From NCBI RefSeq assembly GCF_964355755.1, contig NC_092672.1:436001-496000 (forward strand): 60,000 nucleotides of DNA, given 5' to 3'. The stretch is from Antedon mediterranea (taxonomy: Eukaryota; Echinodermata; Crinoidea; Comatulida; Antedonidae). The notes under the pieces are model-generated. The model worked only from the letters and a program-made list of their open reading frames with translations, had not been told where the DNA came from and did no database searches. How positions within the stretch are numbered: the stretch's first letter is position 1; each line of letters begins with the position of its first letter. A program made the translations under genes and the position numbers. This document shows, piece after piece, positions 10,133 to 20,980 of this stretch.

Positions 10133-10559
10133 TATCTGTTTCAGTCATATTAAGCATTACAAGGCCTGTTTCATGCACTTACATATCTAAAATCACACAG
10201 TTGAGTATCGTTGGGGTAGAGTTTGTGTATTTTTGCGATTAACCAACATATTTTTATTTTGTTACACGTTTCCATGGTAACAAAAAGGTATTTTCCATAA
10301 ATTATTAAAAATTGTGTATTTATAGTATACAATTAACTAGTGAAAAAATGAGCATAATGTGATTCATAATTAAAGAACTATCTTTGATTTGTATGTATTT
10401 TGCGATTAAAGGACATCTTTTTAATAATTAATCATTTAATATATCTGAAGAAAGAACAATGATTAATTTTTATAAAATAAATATTTCTTGTCTATATAGC
10501 TATATTTAATTTTCTGTTTTTATGTGTCTGATTTGATCGTTATCATTTATACTGCTGTT

Positions 10560-11390
10560 TTAATATTGTAAATGAATCCTCAATTTAGCCATTGGCTGTT
10601 GCTATGGTCTCTTTTCATATTCGGATTGATCATGTAATATATCGAAATAAAGTACTATAAATTACACACAAACACACCGGTAGATAATTGTCATTTAAAT
10701 GGAGGATTGTTGGTCACATGATATTCAATAACTACCATTATTCAAGAACAAACATTCCTGAATGTTACATTGATTCACAGCATAATGCATGCATAATTAC
10801 CTGCGAGTCTTACCGTGTCCCAACGTCATGTCAACAAGTATCAGAGCTTGGACAATTCTGGACAATAAACGTAACAAATTTTGTCCAACACTGATGATGA
10901 TGATGATGATGATGTTTACACATTACATTTGAACCGAAAATATTTTTCTTTTCTATGTTTCAAGTAATTTCATCCATAAAAGTTGATATCTCAGCGAATC
11001 TCGAAGCATCATGTGTATTGGCTAATTTTTGAAAATAGTAATGTAAGGCTCTACTCCCAACCAAACATTCGTCTTCGTGAACTTATGTAAGATGTCTTAT
11101 ATACTGGCATTCGGTAAATATTGCATCACTGACGACATAAAAAATACTGGATCAACAAAGTTGAAACAATAACAGAGAACACTATTGTCAATTCGTCATA
11201 TACATTTATAGTTCTAGACACCGGTAACGGATACTCGCTTACAACAATGAGCAGGAGGAGCGTTTCTCGTTCAAAGAGTATCACATTGTTTGATAGTAGG
11301 CCTATAAATTAAATTATACCCATTTGCCAATAATAATTGCACCCTGGATTCTGATTCTTTTCTGTATTTTCTGTTTGTTCATTCTTCATA
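10560..11390 (+). pseudogene. Second relic of a type-A short-tail receptor
   Basis: The stretch parallels 4800-5650 and 20985-21650 closely (for example CATTCCTGAATGTTACATTG, GTAACGGATACTCGCTTACA, GAGCAGGAGGAGCGTTTCTC) and carries the same disabling lesions plus a (GAT)n run at about 10894-10910. No usable reading frame remains. Confidence 0.75.
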
Positions 11391-12250
11391 GCAAAAATAT
11401 TTCACCTATCATAAAACAATAAGCAAGAAATAACATGATCAGCTTTCCAACGATATCACAATCTTAGCCCCATTTTTAGAAATCAGATAAGAAAGATAAC
11501 ATTTATAGAATTTCGACAATATTATGATCGGCAGTCTGTCTGAGGGAGAGAGAATTATAATATTAATAATTTGTTCACTTGTAATAATACAGTATTATCA
11601 TTCCGCTCTATACCCCACATTGTGTGATTGTTATTCATGAAATATCGCCATCCGTGTTATTGTATTGATAATTCATATTTATTAACTTATATTATAACAA
11701 AAGCCTAAATGAAACGTAAACAGGATTGTTGCAATTATAAACAAGCTAAGCTCCTGCACCATAGTAATTGTAACTCAAAGGAGTGTAAGGCTTTATCTGA
11801 AATTATTCAGTGCATTTCTGGTATACTAATAACAAAGGTACAGGTGTAGGATTGCTTTACAACATTAGACATTCTCTGTTCTTTTTAACAATAGGTAAGT
11901 AAATGGGTTAGTAAAAAAAAATAATAATTAAATAATAAAATTAGGTGGTTTCCCGAATGATCGTAAAATCAAAACGGTACTGTATATAATACTTACACTG
12001 GACCTATAGAGTTATGAAAGCCACAGTACAATATGCTTGATTACACTTATGGTTACTAAATCAACATTTTACGTTAAAACATGACATGATGGTCTTGCGT
12101 AACAGTTGAGTTTAGTTGCTTTCAGTTCCTGGTCGACATAACGACTCATCGGCATCTACGCATATCCAGGGTAGCGGTGGAAAACAAACAAAGACCTAAT
12201 CATAAAATCTTAATATGCTTTAGCATAGAAACTAAAAAAATGTGAATTAG
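11391..12250. other. Flanks of a deleted type-B gene joined together; otherwise no gene
   Basis: 11391-11835 matches the 5' flank of the 6171 and 24202 genes up to GGTATACTAATAAC. From about 11836 the sequence switches to GGTACAGGTGTAGGATTGCT, which in unit 2 lies downstream of the 24202 gene (25708). The receptor between them is gone. The remaining bases up to 12250 form the upstream flank of the PHD receptor, duplicated at about 26800-27060. Confidence 0.65.
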
Positions 12251-12314
12251 TACGGAGAAATTGAAAATATCACATTATTCTCATCGAGTGCGAGAACATC
12301 TTAACCAGTTAAAA

Positions 12315-14192
12315 ATGTTGATCCGTATAAATGCCTGTCTTGTCTACATCTCATTCGTATTTGTTTTAGTCCTCTTCGATTCCGAAGCGATCAACAACGT
12401 AATAATAACGCCTCCATTGACTATTTCACCCGTGTTTAGCAAAATAGAGCTAAGTTGTATAGTACAAGAAGACATAGATGTGCATGCGGTGATTTGGTAT
12501 AAATTGAAGAACAAAATTATTGAAAATACAAATATACTTGAGTCTACCTATTCTGTGAATTGTAACTTTACGAGTAAAAGTTTCAAACTGTTAATTTATA
12601 AACCTGCAGGATTCAATGCTGGTATGTACAAATGTGAAGTGTGTTTCGATTTGGAAAGAAAAACGTGTGCATTTAGCAATGATGCAAATGTAACTGTATA
12701 CTCGATTCCTGCAAGTCCAAAATGCATTGATGTTGAACGTGATGTCAAAGAAGGGGACGCCATACCTTTCGGGTGTTTTATGATTGACGGTACACGCTTC
12801 CCAAGTCTCTTGGATGTGTCGATAAATTACAAAAACGGCACATCTCGACCAAACCTGGCGACCTCCTCAACAGACAAAAGCATATCACACAATATATCAA
12901 TATCTTACGATCTAAACAACGCTGTGTTGTGCTGCACTGCCCGATTTCCAATAATAAATACGACATTAAACTGTTTAAGTGGGCCACTTAATGTCAGTTA
13001 CTCTCCAAAAGTTCTTTCACTGACCTACTCAATTGTAGACTCCATCAATGACCCAAGCAACGCATCAATAACAATGAATATTACATCAAATCCTGAAGCC
13101 ACTGTGAGTTGGTCAAGGTTTGGCAGCAACTTTATCGTCTGTAACTCATCTGGAAGTTCAGAAAACGCTATGCTTTATGTGTGTAATATCTATAATATTA
13201 CAAACGGGACAGAAGTTATTGTTTCAGCTAATAATTCTTTTGGTAACCATAGTGAAGCGTTAACGTTAGTTTGGTCCCACAGAAGCAAAACAGACGCCGA
13301 TTACACTGTCAGACCACCTAAAATAACGTTGCGAATAAATAATCAACAAACGGAGATTAATGATATTAATAATAATACTACTGATTATCAAATTGATTAC
13401 AGTGAATATAATATGTTTACGATAACACTCATTATTGTATCTGTTTCTTCGCTGTTGTTGATTATTACCGTTATTATTGTTATAATAAAACTCAGAAAAA
13501 AGAGCAAACCTCAGAATCAAAATCTTAATGTAAATAGAGATTCATCCACACCGAACAGACAACACCCGATACAACATATCTACGAAACCAAACTATATGA
13601 AGTGTGTAGTGTCAATGAATCGATCTCAGGAGAGCTCAATGAACACAAACATGTAGACCTACCAATGCAAGTGGTGGAATTGCACAATACGGATTTAGAA
13701 GCAGAAAACATGTGCAACAACGAAACGACTGAAAATTTAACATACATTGAAATTGATCATCCAATAATTGAAAATAAAGTCGAAGTGATACGAACAATTG
13801 AAAGAGTTGATTACACAGAAATAGTTGACAAACATTCTACGGCTATAGCTGGAAAAAAGACAACACAAGATAAAAATTTAGGCCTAGTTCCTGATAGAAT
13901 TAGTTGCATCAACCAATGTAAGTTCGACCATATCACGATGAAGGATAATCAGGTAGAATGTTCACTTTGCCAAAAACAATACCATAGACATTGTGTAAAA
14001 ATGAAGCTAACCACGACATCCACAGTTTGGTTGTGTCCATATTGTAAAGATATACCGGGTACCATGTCGGATATGGCTAATAACATTGCTTCGTTGAGTG
14101 CAATGGTAAAACAACAGCAAGATATGATTGCAAATCAAAAATTAGCAATGCAGAGTATTTTAGAGAAACAATTAGAAAGTCATAAATACTAG
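12315..14192 (+). CDS. Type-A Ig-like receptor with two ITIM-like motifs and a cytoplasmic PHD finger
   Basis: A 625-residue single-exon protein. The ATG at 12315 is chosen because its paralogues at 27075 and 42930 start there, although the frame is open further upstream. Signal peptide is about 1-26. Domain 1 has IELSCIV, VIWYK, VNCNF and MYKCEVC. Domain 2 has IPFGCF and VLCCTA. Domain 3 carries ITSNPEATVSWSRF and ends VSANNSFGN. The transmembrane helix is about 368-391, followed by KLRKKSK. The tail has LTYIEI (Tyr477) and VDYTEI (Tyr500), both matching the ITIM consensus [SILV]-x-Y-x-x-[ILV], 23 residues apart. Residues 531-577 form C-x3-C, C-x2-C, H-x2-C, C-x2-C, a C4HC3 PHD-type finger, followed by a helical, glutamine-rich end. 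ITIMs recruit SH2 phosphatases in vertebrates; PHD fingers usually bind histone tails, and one in a receptor tail is unexpected. Function is inferred. Confidence 0.82.
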   Translation: MLIRINACLVYISFVFVLVLFDSEAINNVIITPPLTISPVFSKIELSCIVQEDIDVHAVIWYKLKNKIIENTNILESTYSVNCNFTSKSFKLLIYKPAGFNAGMYKCEVCFDLERKTCAFSNDANVTVYSIPASPKCIDVERDVKEGDAIPFGCFMIDGTRFPSLLDVSINYKNGTSRPNLATSSTDKSISHNISISYDLNNAVLCCTARFPIINTTLNCLSGPLNVSYSPKVLSLTYSIVDSINDPSNASITMNITSNPEATVSWSRFGSNFIVCNSSGSSENAMLYVCNIYNITNGTEVIVSANNSFGNHSEALTLVWSHRSKTDADYTVRPPKITLRINNQQTEINDINNNTTDYQIDYSEYNMFTITLIIVSVSSLLLIITVIIVIIKLRKKSKPQNQNLNVNRDSSTPNRQHPIQHIYETKLYEVCSVNESISGELNEHKHVDLPMQVVELHNTDLEAENMCNNETTENLTYIEIDHPIIENKVEVIRTIERVDYTEIVDKHSTAIAGKKTTQDKNLGLVPDRISCINQCKFDHITMKDNQVECSLCQKQYHRHCVKMKLTTTSTVWLCPYCKDIPGTMSDMANNIASLSAMVKQQQDMIANQKLAMQSILEKQLESHKY

Positions 14193-14221
14193 CGGTATTA
14201 TGATACAAATAACAATAATAG

Positions 14222-16340
14222 GCCCACAAGTAATTTCATCTGCCGGGTTGGTGCCGGGTGGTTAATATTTCAGAAAATCCTGAAGCATCTGCAGTGTACT
14301 GGCGACGGTATGATGAACACAGAGAGACTTGTTTGCTTTCAAATCAAACGTTCGCCGTCGTGAACTTATGCGAAGCTGATGAGTCTAAACCCTTCAAAAT
14401 CTCCGGGCCCAGACAGCATACATCCACGTGTACTAAAAGAAGCAGCAGAAGTAATCGCTGATCCACTAACAAACATATTTAATAAATCCATAAAGGAAGG
14501 TATCATTCCTGACGACTGGAAGGTAGCTCATGTTTCCGCTATATTTAAGAAGGGCAACCCTACTAATCCAGGCAACTATAGGCCCATCAGTTTAACATCA
14601 GTGATATGTAAAGTAATGGAATCCTTAATCAGAGATGATCTAATGATGTTTCTGGAAGGTAACGATCTTATAAGTAACCATCAATATGGATTTAGAGCAG
14701 GCAGATCATGTGTAACACAACTGATAATGGTACTTGATAAATGGACAGCTATGATTGATGAAGAAGGTGGTGTAGACGTAGCATACCTGGATTTTAGCAA
14801 GGCCTTCGATACTGTCCCACACCAACGACTACTGAAAAAAATACAAGCATATGGAATTAATGGTAATCTTTTAAAATGGATAGAATGTTTCTTACTTGGA
14901 AGGAAGCGGCGTGTTGCAATTAAAGGAACCTTATCGTCTTGGTCTCATGTTACAAGCGGGATACCCCAAGAAAGTGTCCTCGGACCTATACTATTCTTGA
15001 TCTACATAAACGATCTACCCGATATATTAGAAACCCACACAGAGATGTTTGCTGATGATACCAAACTGTTCAATCACATTAAGAGTCGGGTTGACTGTGA
15101 AGCCCTCCAACGTGATATTGATGCTGCTAACGATTGGGCAAAAACTTGGCAGTTGAAGTTTAACGTCAATAAGTGCTGCATTATGCATCTTGGCAGGAAT
15201 TGTACAATTATACGATGTCAGTGGAGGCTTTGCAGGCAAAAGAGGAAGAAAAAGACTTGGGCGTTATATTTGACCAGACCCTCAAGTTCAGCAAACACGT
15301 TGGAATCGTCAGTAATAGAGTGATCAGACATACATTTAACTACCTTGATGAGGAAATGTTTGTTCCACTTTTTAAATCATTAGTGAGACCTCACCTTGAA
15401 TATGCTAATTGTGTATGGCCTCCGTTTCTTCGTAAAGATATAACATGCATTGAAAAAGTTCAAAGGAGGGCAACAAAAGCAATTCCTTCATTAAAAGACC
15501 TGGATTATACAGAATGCCTAAAACGACTAAATCTACCAACATTGGCCTTTAGAAGATTACGAGGAGATATGATTCAAGTTTTTAAAATGGTGACAGGCCT
15601 AAGTGGTAGTGGAATGCGTAACTTCTTCCCTATGAAAACATACGAGAGAAACCTAAGAAGACATAGATACACCATATACCGGTATAAGCGACGACCTAAA
15701 CTGGATATCCGCAAGTACAATTTTTCTTACAGAATTGTTAACCTATGGAATAGTCTACCAGAGGAAGCCGTTAACACCACCACAGTAAACGCCTTTAAAA
15801 ATAAACTTGATAAATTCATTGAAAGAAAATACAACAAATTTACTGTTATGGGATAAAGTGTATTGCAGAAGAATTTAAATCAAGGAAACGAATGAAAAAC
15901 AAAAACAAACAAAAACCATGCAGTGATGACTTGATGAAATTGGGAGGGCATGGCATGTACCATACAGAAATGTATGGTCTACTTACGAGCCCGACAAGAC
16001 AGGTGATTACAGGTGATTACAGGTGATATGTAAGACGTCTACTGGCATTCGGTATATTTGTTTCATTGATGACGACATACAAAATGGATCAATTATTGAA
16101 ATAATAGCTGAAAATGCTATTGGCAATGCATCTTATAATGTACAGCTTTTGTAGACACCGGTAACTCAGTTAGGCCAACAAACATGAGTACAGTTTCCAC
16201 TACTAAGTCTGCTAATATCACATTAACTGACCGTAAATTGGATTTTACACTTTTGTCAATAATATTGGCACGTGGTGGAGTTCTGGTTCTTTTTTATATG
16301 TTCTGTTTATCATGTGCCTCAAAAAGTTTATATTTTATTT
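14222..16340 (+). pseudogene. Type-A short-tail receptor remnant split by a LINE
   Basis: 14222-14370 matches domain 3 of the 1693 gene (ISSAGL, NPEASAVYWRRYDEH, LLSNQTFAVVNL) and 16027-16340 continues with the rest of domain 3 and the arginine-bearing membrane segment (LARGGVLVL). Between them lies a LINE. Domains 1 and 2 and the signal peptide are missing because the copy begins at the tandem-duplication junction just after the PHD receptor stop. Confidence 0.85.
14371..16026 (+). mobile_element. 5'-truncated CR1/L2-like LINE (reverse transcriptase), frameshifted
   Basis: The frame from 14379 encodes a non-LTR reverse transcriptase: KSPGPDSIHP, NYRPISLTSVICKVME, QYGFRAGRSC, LDFSKAFDTVPH, SGIPQ and the catalytic FADDTK. 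The product continues in another frame from about 15205 (EEEKDLGVIFD, VRPHLEYANCVWPP, IEKVQRRATK), so one frameshift separates the two halves and the element is inactive. The SGIPQESVLGP block has ES in place of the usual GS. There is no endonuclease domain, a typical 5' truncation. The 3' end carries repeats of ACAGGTGATT (about 15999-16026), the kind of short 3' repeat seen in L2/CR1 elements. TATG at 14367-14370 and 16027-16030 may be the target-site duplication. Confidence 0.85.
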
Positions 16341-16998
16341 GGTTAATTAAGTGAATTACCAAATTAATCAGAAAACATAACAATCTGAGATACCGTAAAT
16401 TATAAATAAGATATTTTATTTACTTTATTATTCCATAATTAACACAAATGGAACATAATTAGGATGTATATTATGAACAGAGGTACTACCTCTTAAGTAT
16501 GTCCGAAACCGGACCTGAAGTATGTCTTAATATGATAAATTAAATTAGGCCTTACTGTATAACAGAGGCAAGTTACGTTGTAATGAAATTGAATATGAAT
16601 TAAGTATCGGCCTATTAGAAATCTTTCGTTCGTTATTTGAAATAATAGACTGTCGTGAAATCTGTAAGCTCAAATACGCAATGTTGGGTCGCGAGAATTC
16701 CCAAAATAGGATCATGGGGTCGCGGTCAAAAAAGGTTGCGGAACGCTGCACTAAGCTAATGGAATTATGAATAATTCATGAGAAAAAAAATCGATTGCTA
16801 TATTTTCCGATAAGATGAATAAGAATGACAATAAAATTGACTGAGCGATTGTAATGTACCAATCATCCATTACATCATTTAAATGTGACTTTTGTCCTGT
16901 AAAATCGTCGACTCAATCAGAACAAAATGTTTGAATACCATTAACAGCTAGCAACAAGCTATAGCTTCTTACATATACAGATTAAGCACAACTTTGTC
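16341..16998. repeat. Unit-2 copy of the spacer at 2863-3501
   Basis: This segment is nearly identical to 2863-3501, with small indels such as an added T in the GGCCTTACTG motif. It leads into the 16999 receptor and contains no gene of its own. Confidence 0.7.
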
Positions 16999-18129
16999 AT
17001 GTTTTGTATATTTGTATACCTTATATTGTGCTTGAAGGTGCTGTTTGCGAACGGTGTACTATCAATGCTCCAAACTGAACCACAAATAGAAATATTACAA
17101 GCATATGTTGGACAAAAAAACGTGAAGCTGGATTGTATACGTTCCAATCCGACTAACAAGCTATCTTGGTACTTGGTGGACAAAGAATCTGAATCTCAAC
17201 TGACAACAGACACATGGGTTAAATACCCAAGTGTGTATGATGTTGAATACACTACTGGTCAAAACGTGAGTAATTATCACCTGGTTATTAAAGACATGAA
17301 CATGTTATTTGAAGGATTGTATTTATGCGAAGCTACATTCTATAACAATGAAGTTAAATCTATGGGATTAACAAGACTGATCGTATATGAATTACCTTCT
17401 GAACCAAAGGTTGCATGCAGTGTTGTAGAAACTGATGTCATAGAAGGGACGACATCTATAGTTCAGTGCAATGCATCTATTGGTAGTATTCCAGCGGAAT
17501 TTGAAATATCGATTATTTATAGCAATTCTCCCAATCCCGTTATCACCAACTCTACAATGGATGAATGCGGATTTAATTGCGTCACAGTTGAAGTTCACAT
17601 AACGCGTAGCATGGATTCATTCCAATGTGTTGTCTTACACGATCTTCTACCAAACGAGATAATAAGTTACACGCCGCATCTTAATGTAAGTTACCCACCA
17701 ACATTCCAGAATGTTCCTGAGACGGTAGAGTATGACACAGAAGCCGATTTGAATATTTCGATTAATGTAGATTCTAATCCAACAGCACGAGTTTATCCGG
17801 AGTTGTGGAAGAAATTGTTACTTCACACCCTTGTTAGAAAATTAAGGGTAATAACTGAAGACAGCTTTGTGCTTTCAATCAAAGGATCAGAAATAGGTGA
17901 AACTACGTACATTAAAATCAAAGCGATTAACAGTATTGGATATGATATCCGAAGCATTCAACTATATATAAAAAAAACAGAATGTTGTTTAAAAGAAATT
18001 GATGAACATGGCAACATGTTCTGGTGGTTTCTATTAATAGCAATATTTTTACTTTTTGTGGGCGGCATATTGTGGTGGAGAAAACGGCGCCAACGTCGTG
18101 TAGAAAACAATCAAAACTTACCCACTTGA
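16999..18129 (+). CDS. Type-B Ig-like receptor, close paralogue of the 3502 gene
   Basis: A 376-residue single-exon receptor. Signal peptide is about 1-19. Domain 1 has VKLDC, LSWYLV and GLYLCEAT. Domain 2 has KVACSV, SIVQC, ECGFNC and SFQCVV. Domain 3 begins PPTFQNVPE and ends KIKAINSIGYD. The transmembrane segment is about 340-360 (FWWFLLIAIFLLFVGGILWW) and the 16-residue tail is arginine-rich (RKRRQRRVE). It matches the 3502 product almost throughout. The differences cluster in the third domain and the juxtamembrane, membrane and tail region, including a three-residue length difference. No tyrosine signalling motif. It is part of unit 2 and follows a duplicated spacer. An intact frame in both copies suggests that both are under constraint, or that the duplication is recent. 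Confidence 0.8.
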   Translation: MFCIFVYLILCLKVLFANGVLSMLQTEPQIEILQAYVGQKNVKLDCIRSNPTNKLSWYLVDKESESQLTTDTWVKYPSVYDVEYTTGQNVSNYHLVIKDMNMLFEGLYLCEATFYNNEVKSMGLTRLIVYELPSEPKVACSVVETDVIEGTTSIVQCNASIGSIPAEFEISIIYSNSPNPVITNSTMDECGFNCVTVEVHITRSMDSFQCVVLHDLLPNEIISYTPHLNVSYPPTFQNVPETVEYDTEADLNISINVDSNPTARVYPELWKKLLLHTLVRKLRVITEDSFVLSIKGSEIGETTYIKIKAINSIGYDIRSIQLYIKKTECCLKEIDEHGNMFWWFLLIAIFLLFVGGILWWRKRRQRRVENNQNLPT

Positions 18130-18530
18130 ACGATGAACCATCTTTTATTTTTAATCTTGTACTATAAATTCTTTTTTTTTCTTTCATGGGGGTCACCCAC
18201 ATTTATTCATTCTGTTATACGGTACCTTATACAAATATATATATATATATTTATACATTCATTTATGTAAAAATATAAAAACAATAAAATGCAATAAACT
18301 AGTTAAAAAGGCACTATATCTATATACATGTACATAAAATCAATGCACTAAAAGTATGCTTTAAATTCTATTATTTATCACATTTTTGTATAGGGGCCTA
18401 TAGGCCCAATTTTCTGTTTTTATGTGTCTGATTTGATCTTTGTCTTTTATATTGCTCTTTTAATATTGTAAATGAAAGCCTCAATTCAGCCATTGGCTGT
18501 TGCTATGGCCTCTTTCCATATTTGGATCTG
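18130..18530. other. 3' flank with short AT microsatellite
   Basis: AT-rich sequence with a short (TA)n run near 18235-18251. From about 18420 it matches the region 4740-4850 (TCAGCCATTGGCTGTTGCTA) up to the LINE insertion. No gene is seen. Confidence 0.5.
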
Positions 18531-20980
18531 GATGAATACTGGCGAAGGACCACATGGGTATATGCGCCAGGGGGTGCGTCTCTCGGTGTGCAAACATCAA
18601 ACTTAAATGAATTTATTTTATTTTATTTATTTATTTTTTTTATTTATTAACCTCACAAAACTGACCAAACAATGACAAAAAACAAACAAACCAACATCCA
18701 TATATTAATATACATAAATCGATTGCTGCATTAAATTGAAGCCCATGACTTGGCAGTACATGCTATTAGGTGGTGCAATAGTGATTGTGCAATCATCTAA
18801 GTTTGTCCACAGTGTTGATTTAAAGGTTTGTAGTGATGATGCTTGTTTAATGCATTCTGGAAGTACATTCCATGCTCTTACAATACGCGGAAAAAAAGAA
18901 TATTTGTATTTGTCTATTGAGTATCTCGCATTTGACAATTTAAAATTATTGGAGTTTCGTAACACTCCTGTATGAATATTACTTGTCTGGCAACAAATCT
19001 TCTATGTTGAAGAAGTGGCCATTTTAACTGTTTAATAATCTCTGTAATGCTACTATTTCTGTCATAATTTTTTGTCACATATCTGGCTGCTTTGTTTTGA
19101 ATTGATTGTATTTTATTAATTTGCTTTAGTTGATATGGATCACATACTGTCTGCGCATATTCTAGTGTTGGTCGAACAAATGTCGTGTATGATTTATTTT
19201 TAATTTCAACAGAACAATTGTGAACATTTCTTCTTAACATGTTTAATGTATTATTTGCTTTTTTTTGTAATCTTGTCAATGTGAGCTCCCCATGTTAGGT
19301 TATGGGTAAGTTCCACTCCAAGGTATCTAAGTTGTTTTGTTGATTGAAGTGTAACATTATGCATTGTATATTCTATTTTTCTGTTACTTATTTTAATTAC
19401 TTGGCATTTGTTGGGATTAAATTTCATTTGCCATTTTTCAGACCATGCCACTACTTTATCAAGATCTTTTTGGAGTTGCTTGGCATCATTGTTATTTTCG
19501 ACAGATTTAAATAAAATACAATCATCAGCAAATAATTTCATTTCCGACGTAATATTTTCTGTAATGTCGTTAATGTAAAGTAAAAACATGAGAGGTCCTA
19601 AAACTGTACCCTGTGGTACTCCTGATTGTACCTTTACTTTATTGGATGTGTATCCATCCATAACTACCGATTGGGACCTATCAACTAACCATGATTTTAT
19701 CCAATTATGTGTACAACCTCTTTTTCCATAATAATTAACTTTGTATAAAAGCCTTTGATGAGGAACCGTATCAAATGCTTTTGAAAAATCAAGTACTATA
19801 CAATCGGTGATTTTCTTTACATCCATGTTTTTTGTTAATATTTCTATTGTGTTAATTAATTGAGATTCACAACTATGGCCTTGTCTGAATCCATGTTGAT
19901 TAATATTTAGTATATTTCTTTTTTCTAGGTGATCCATAACATTACTAAATATTACATGTTCCATAACATTACAAGTCACACATGTAAGAGACACAGGCCT
20001 ATAATTAACTGGTAATGATCTATCACCTTTTTTAAATAAGGCTGTTACATTTGCTTGCTTCCAATCATGTGGCACTTCCCCTTCCTCTAAAGACTGCTGA
20101 AATATTTTAGTCAGGATGGGTGCCACAATATCTGCATGGTCTTTAATAATTTGCGTCGGAATCATGTCTATACCAATTTCTTTTTTGGGATTAAGTTTAC
20201 TTAATAGTTTAAATATTCCATCTGTATTAATTTTATTTTCAGGCATCTTTGGATATGGACTTTGGCCTTTGTCGGGAATATTCCTAGTATCTTCATTGGT
20301 AAATACTTTCTGAAATTGTTTAGATAACATTAATTCTGCTTTATCCTTTCCTTCAGTTGCGAATTTACCATCTGTTTGCAGACATGAGATACCAACTCTA
20401 TCTCGTCTTAGACCCTTTACGAATGTATATAGTTTTTTAAGTGCACCACCACTATTTTCAATTTCATCGAACAAGCTTTCGACATACTGGTCATATGCCT
20501 TTTTAATTTCGATTGTTATTCTTTTTTGGATACTTCTATATTGTCCCAATCCTTAGCTGGTTTTGTTGTTCATGGCTTTTCTATATTTTTTTCTTCTAAC
20601 CCTCATAAGTTTTTTAACTTTATAGTTGATCCATGGTAGATTAGATTTATTACTTGTTTTTTTGGTTGGAACATGCTTGTTTACGATTTAGAAAATCCTG
20701 TTTTTAAAGCTTATCCAATTTTGATTTACATTCAAATGTTTCATATTATTAACAAAATCAACATGGAATTGAAGTGTTCTATTTCTTCCCTTATTTTATC
20801 TATATTTGCTTTTCTAAACAAGAAAATTTGCCTAGGTTTTTTAGGGTTGATTTTTGCTTTCATTTCATACTCTGCTGTTACTACATCATGCTTACATAAT
20901 CCTGGGTGTGTTTTAACATCAGTCAGTAGATCTGGAGAAGTGGTAAAAATGAGGTTCAGAGTATTTTGTTTTGGATTGAT
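18531..20980 (-). mobile_element. LINE (endonuclease fragment plus reverse transcriptase), decayed
   Basis: Read on the minus strand, about 20983-20741 gives the end of an APE-type endonuclease (LNLIFTTSPDLLTDV, HPGLCKHDVV). 20549-19251 gives a 432-residue reverse transcriptase (KQANVTALFKKGD, NYRPVSLTC, HGFRQGHSC, LDFSKAFDTVPHQRLL, SGVPQGTVLGP, catalytic FADD). 19279-18705 continues in shifted frames with the C-terminal region (VRPTLEYAQTV, RAWNVLPE). A (TTTA)-rich tract at 18610-18650 is the 3' tail. Breaks between the pieces make it inactive. It interrupts the flank of the receptor relic: TTTGGAT occurs at 18521-18527 and again near 20970-20976, consistent with a target duplication. Bases 18531-18610 are assigned to its 3' UTR only tentatively. 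Confidence 0.85.

Noticed and set aside
13560-13620. Possible ITAM in the PHD receptor tail (IYETKLYEV)
   Set aside because: The tyrosines are too close and the spacing does not fit Y-x-x-L/I-x(6-12)-Y-x-x-L/I; only the two downstream ITIM-like sites fit a consensus.
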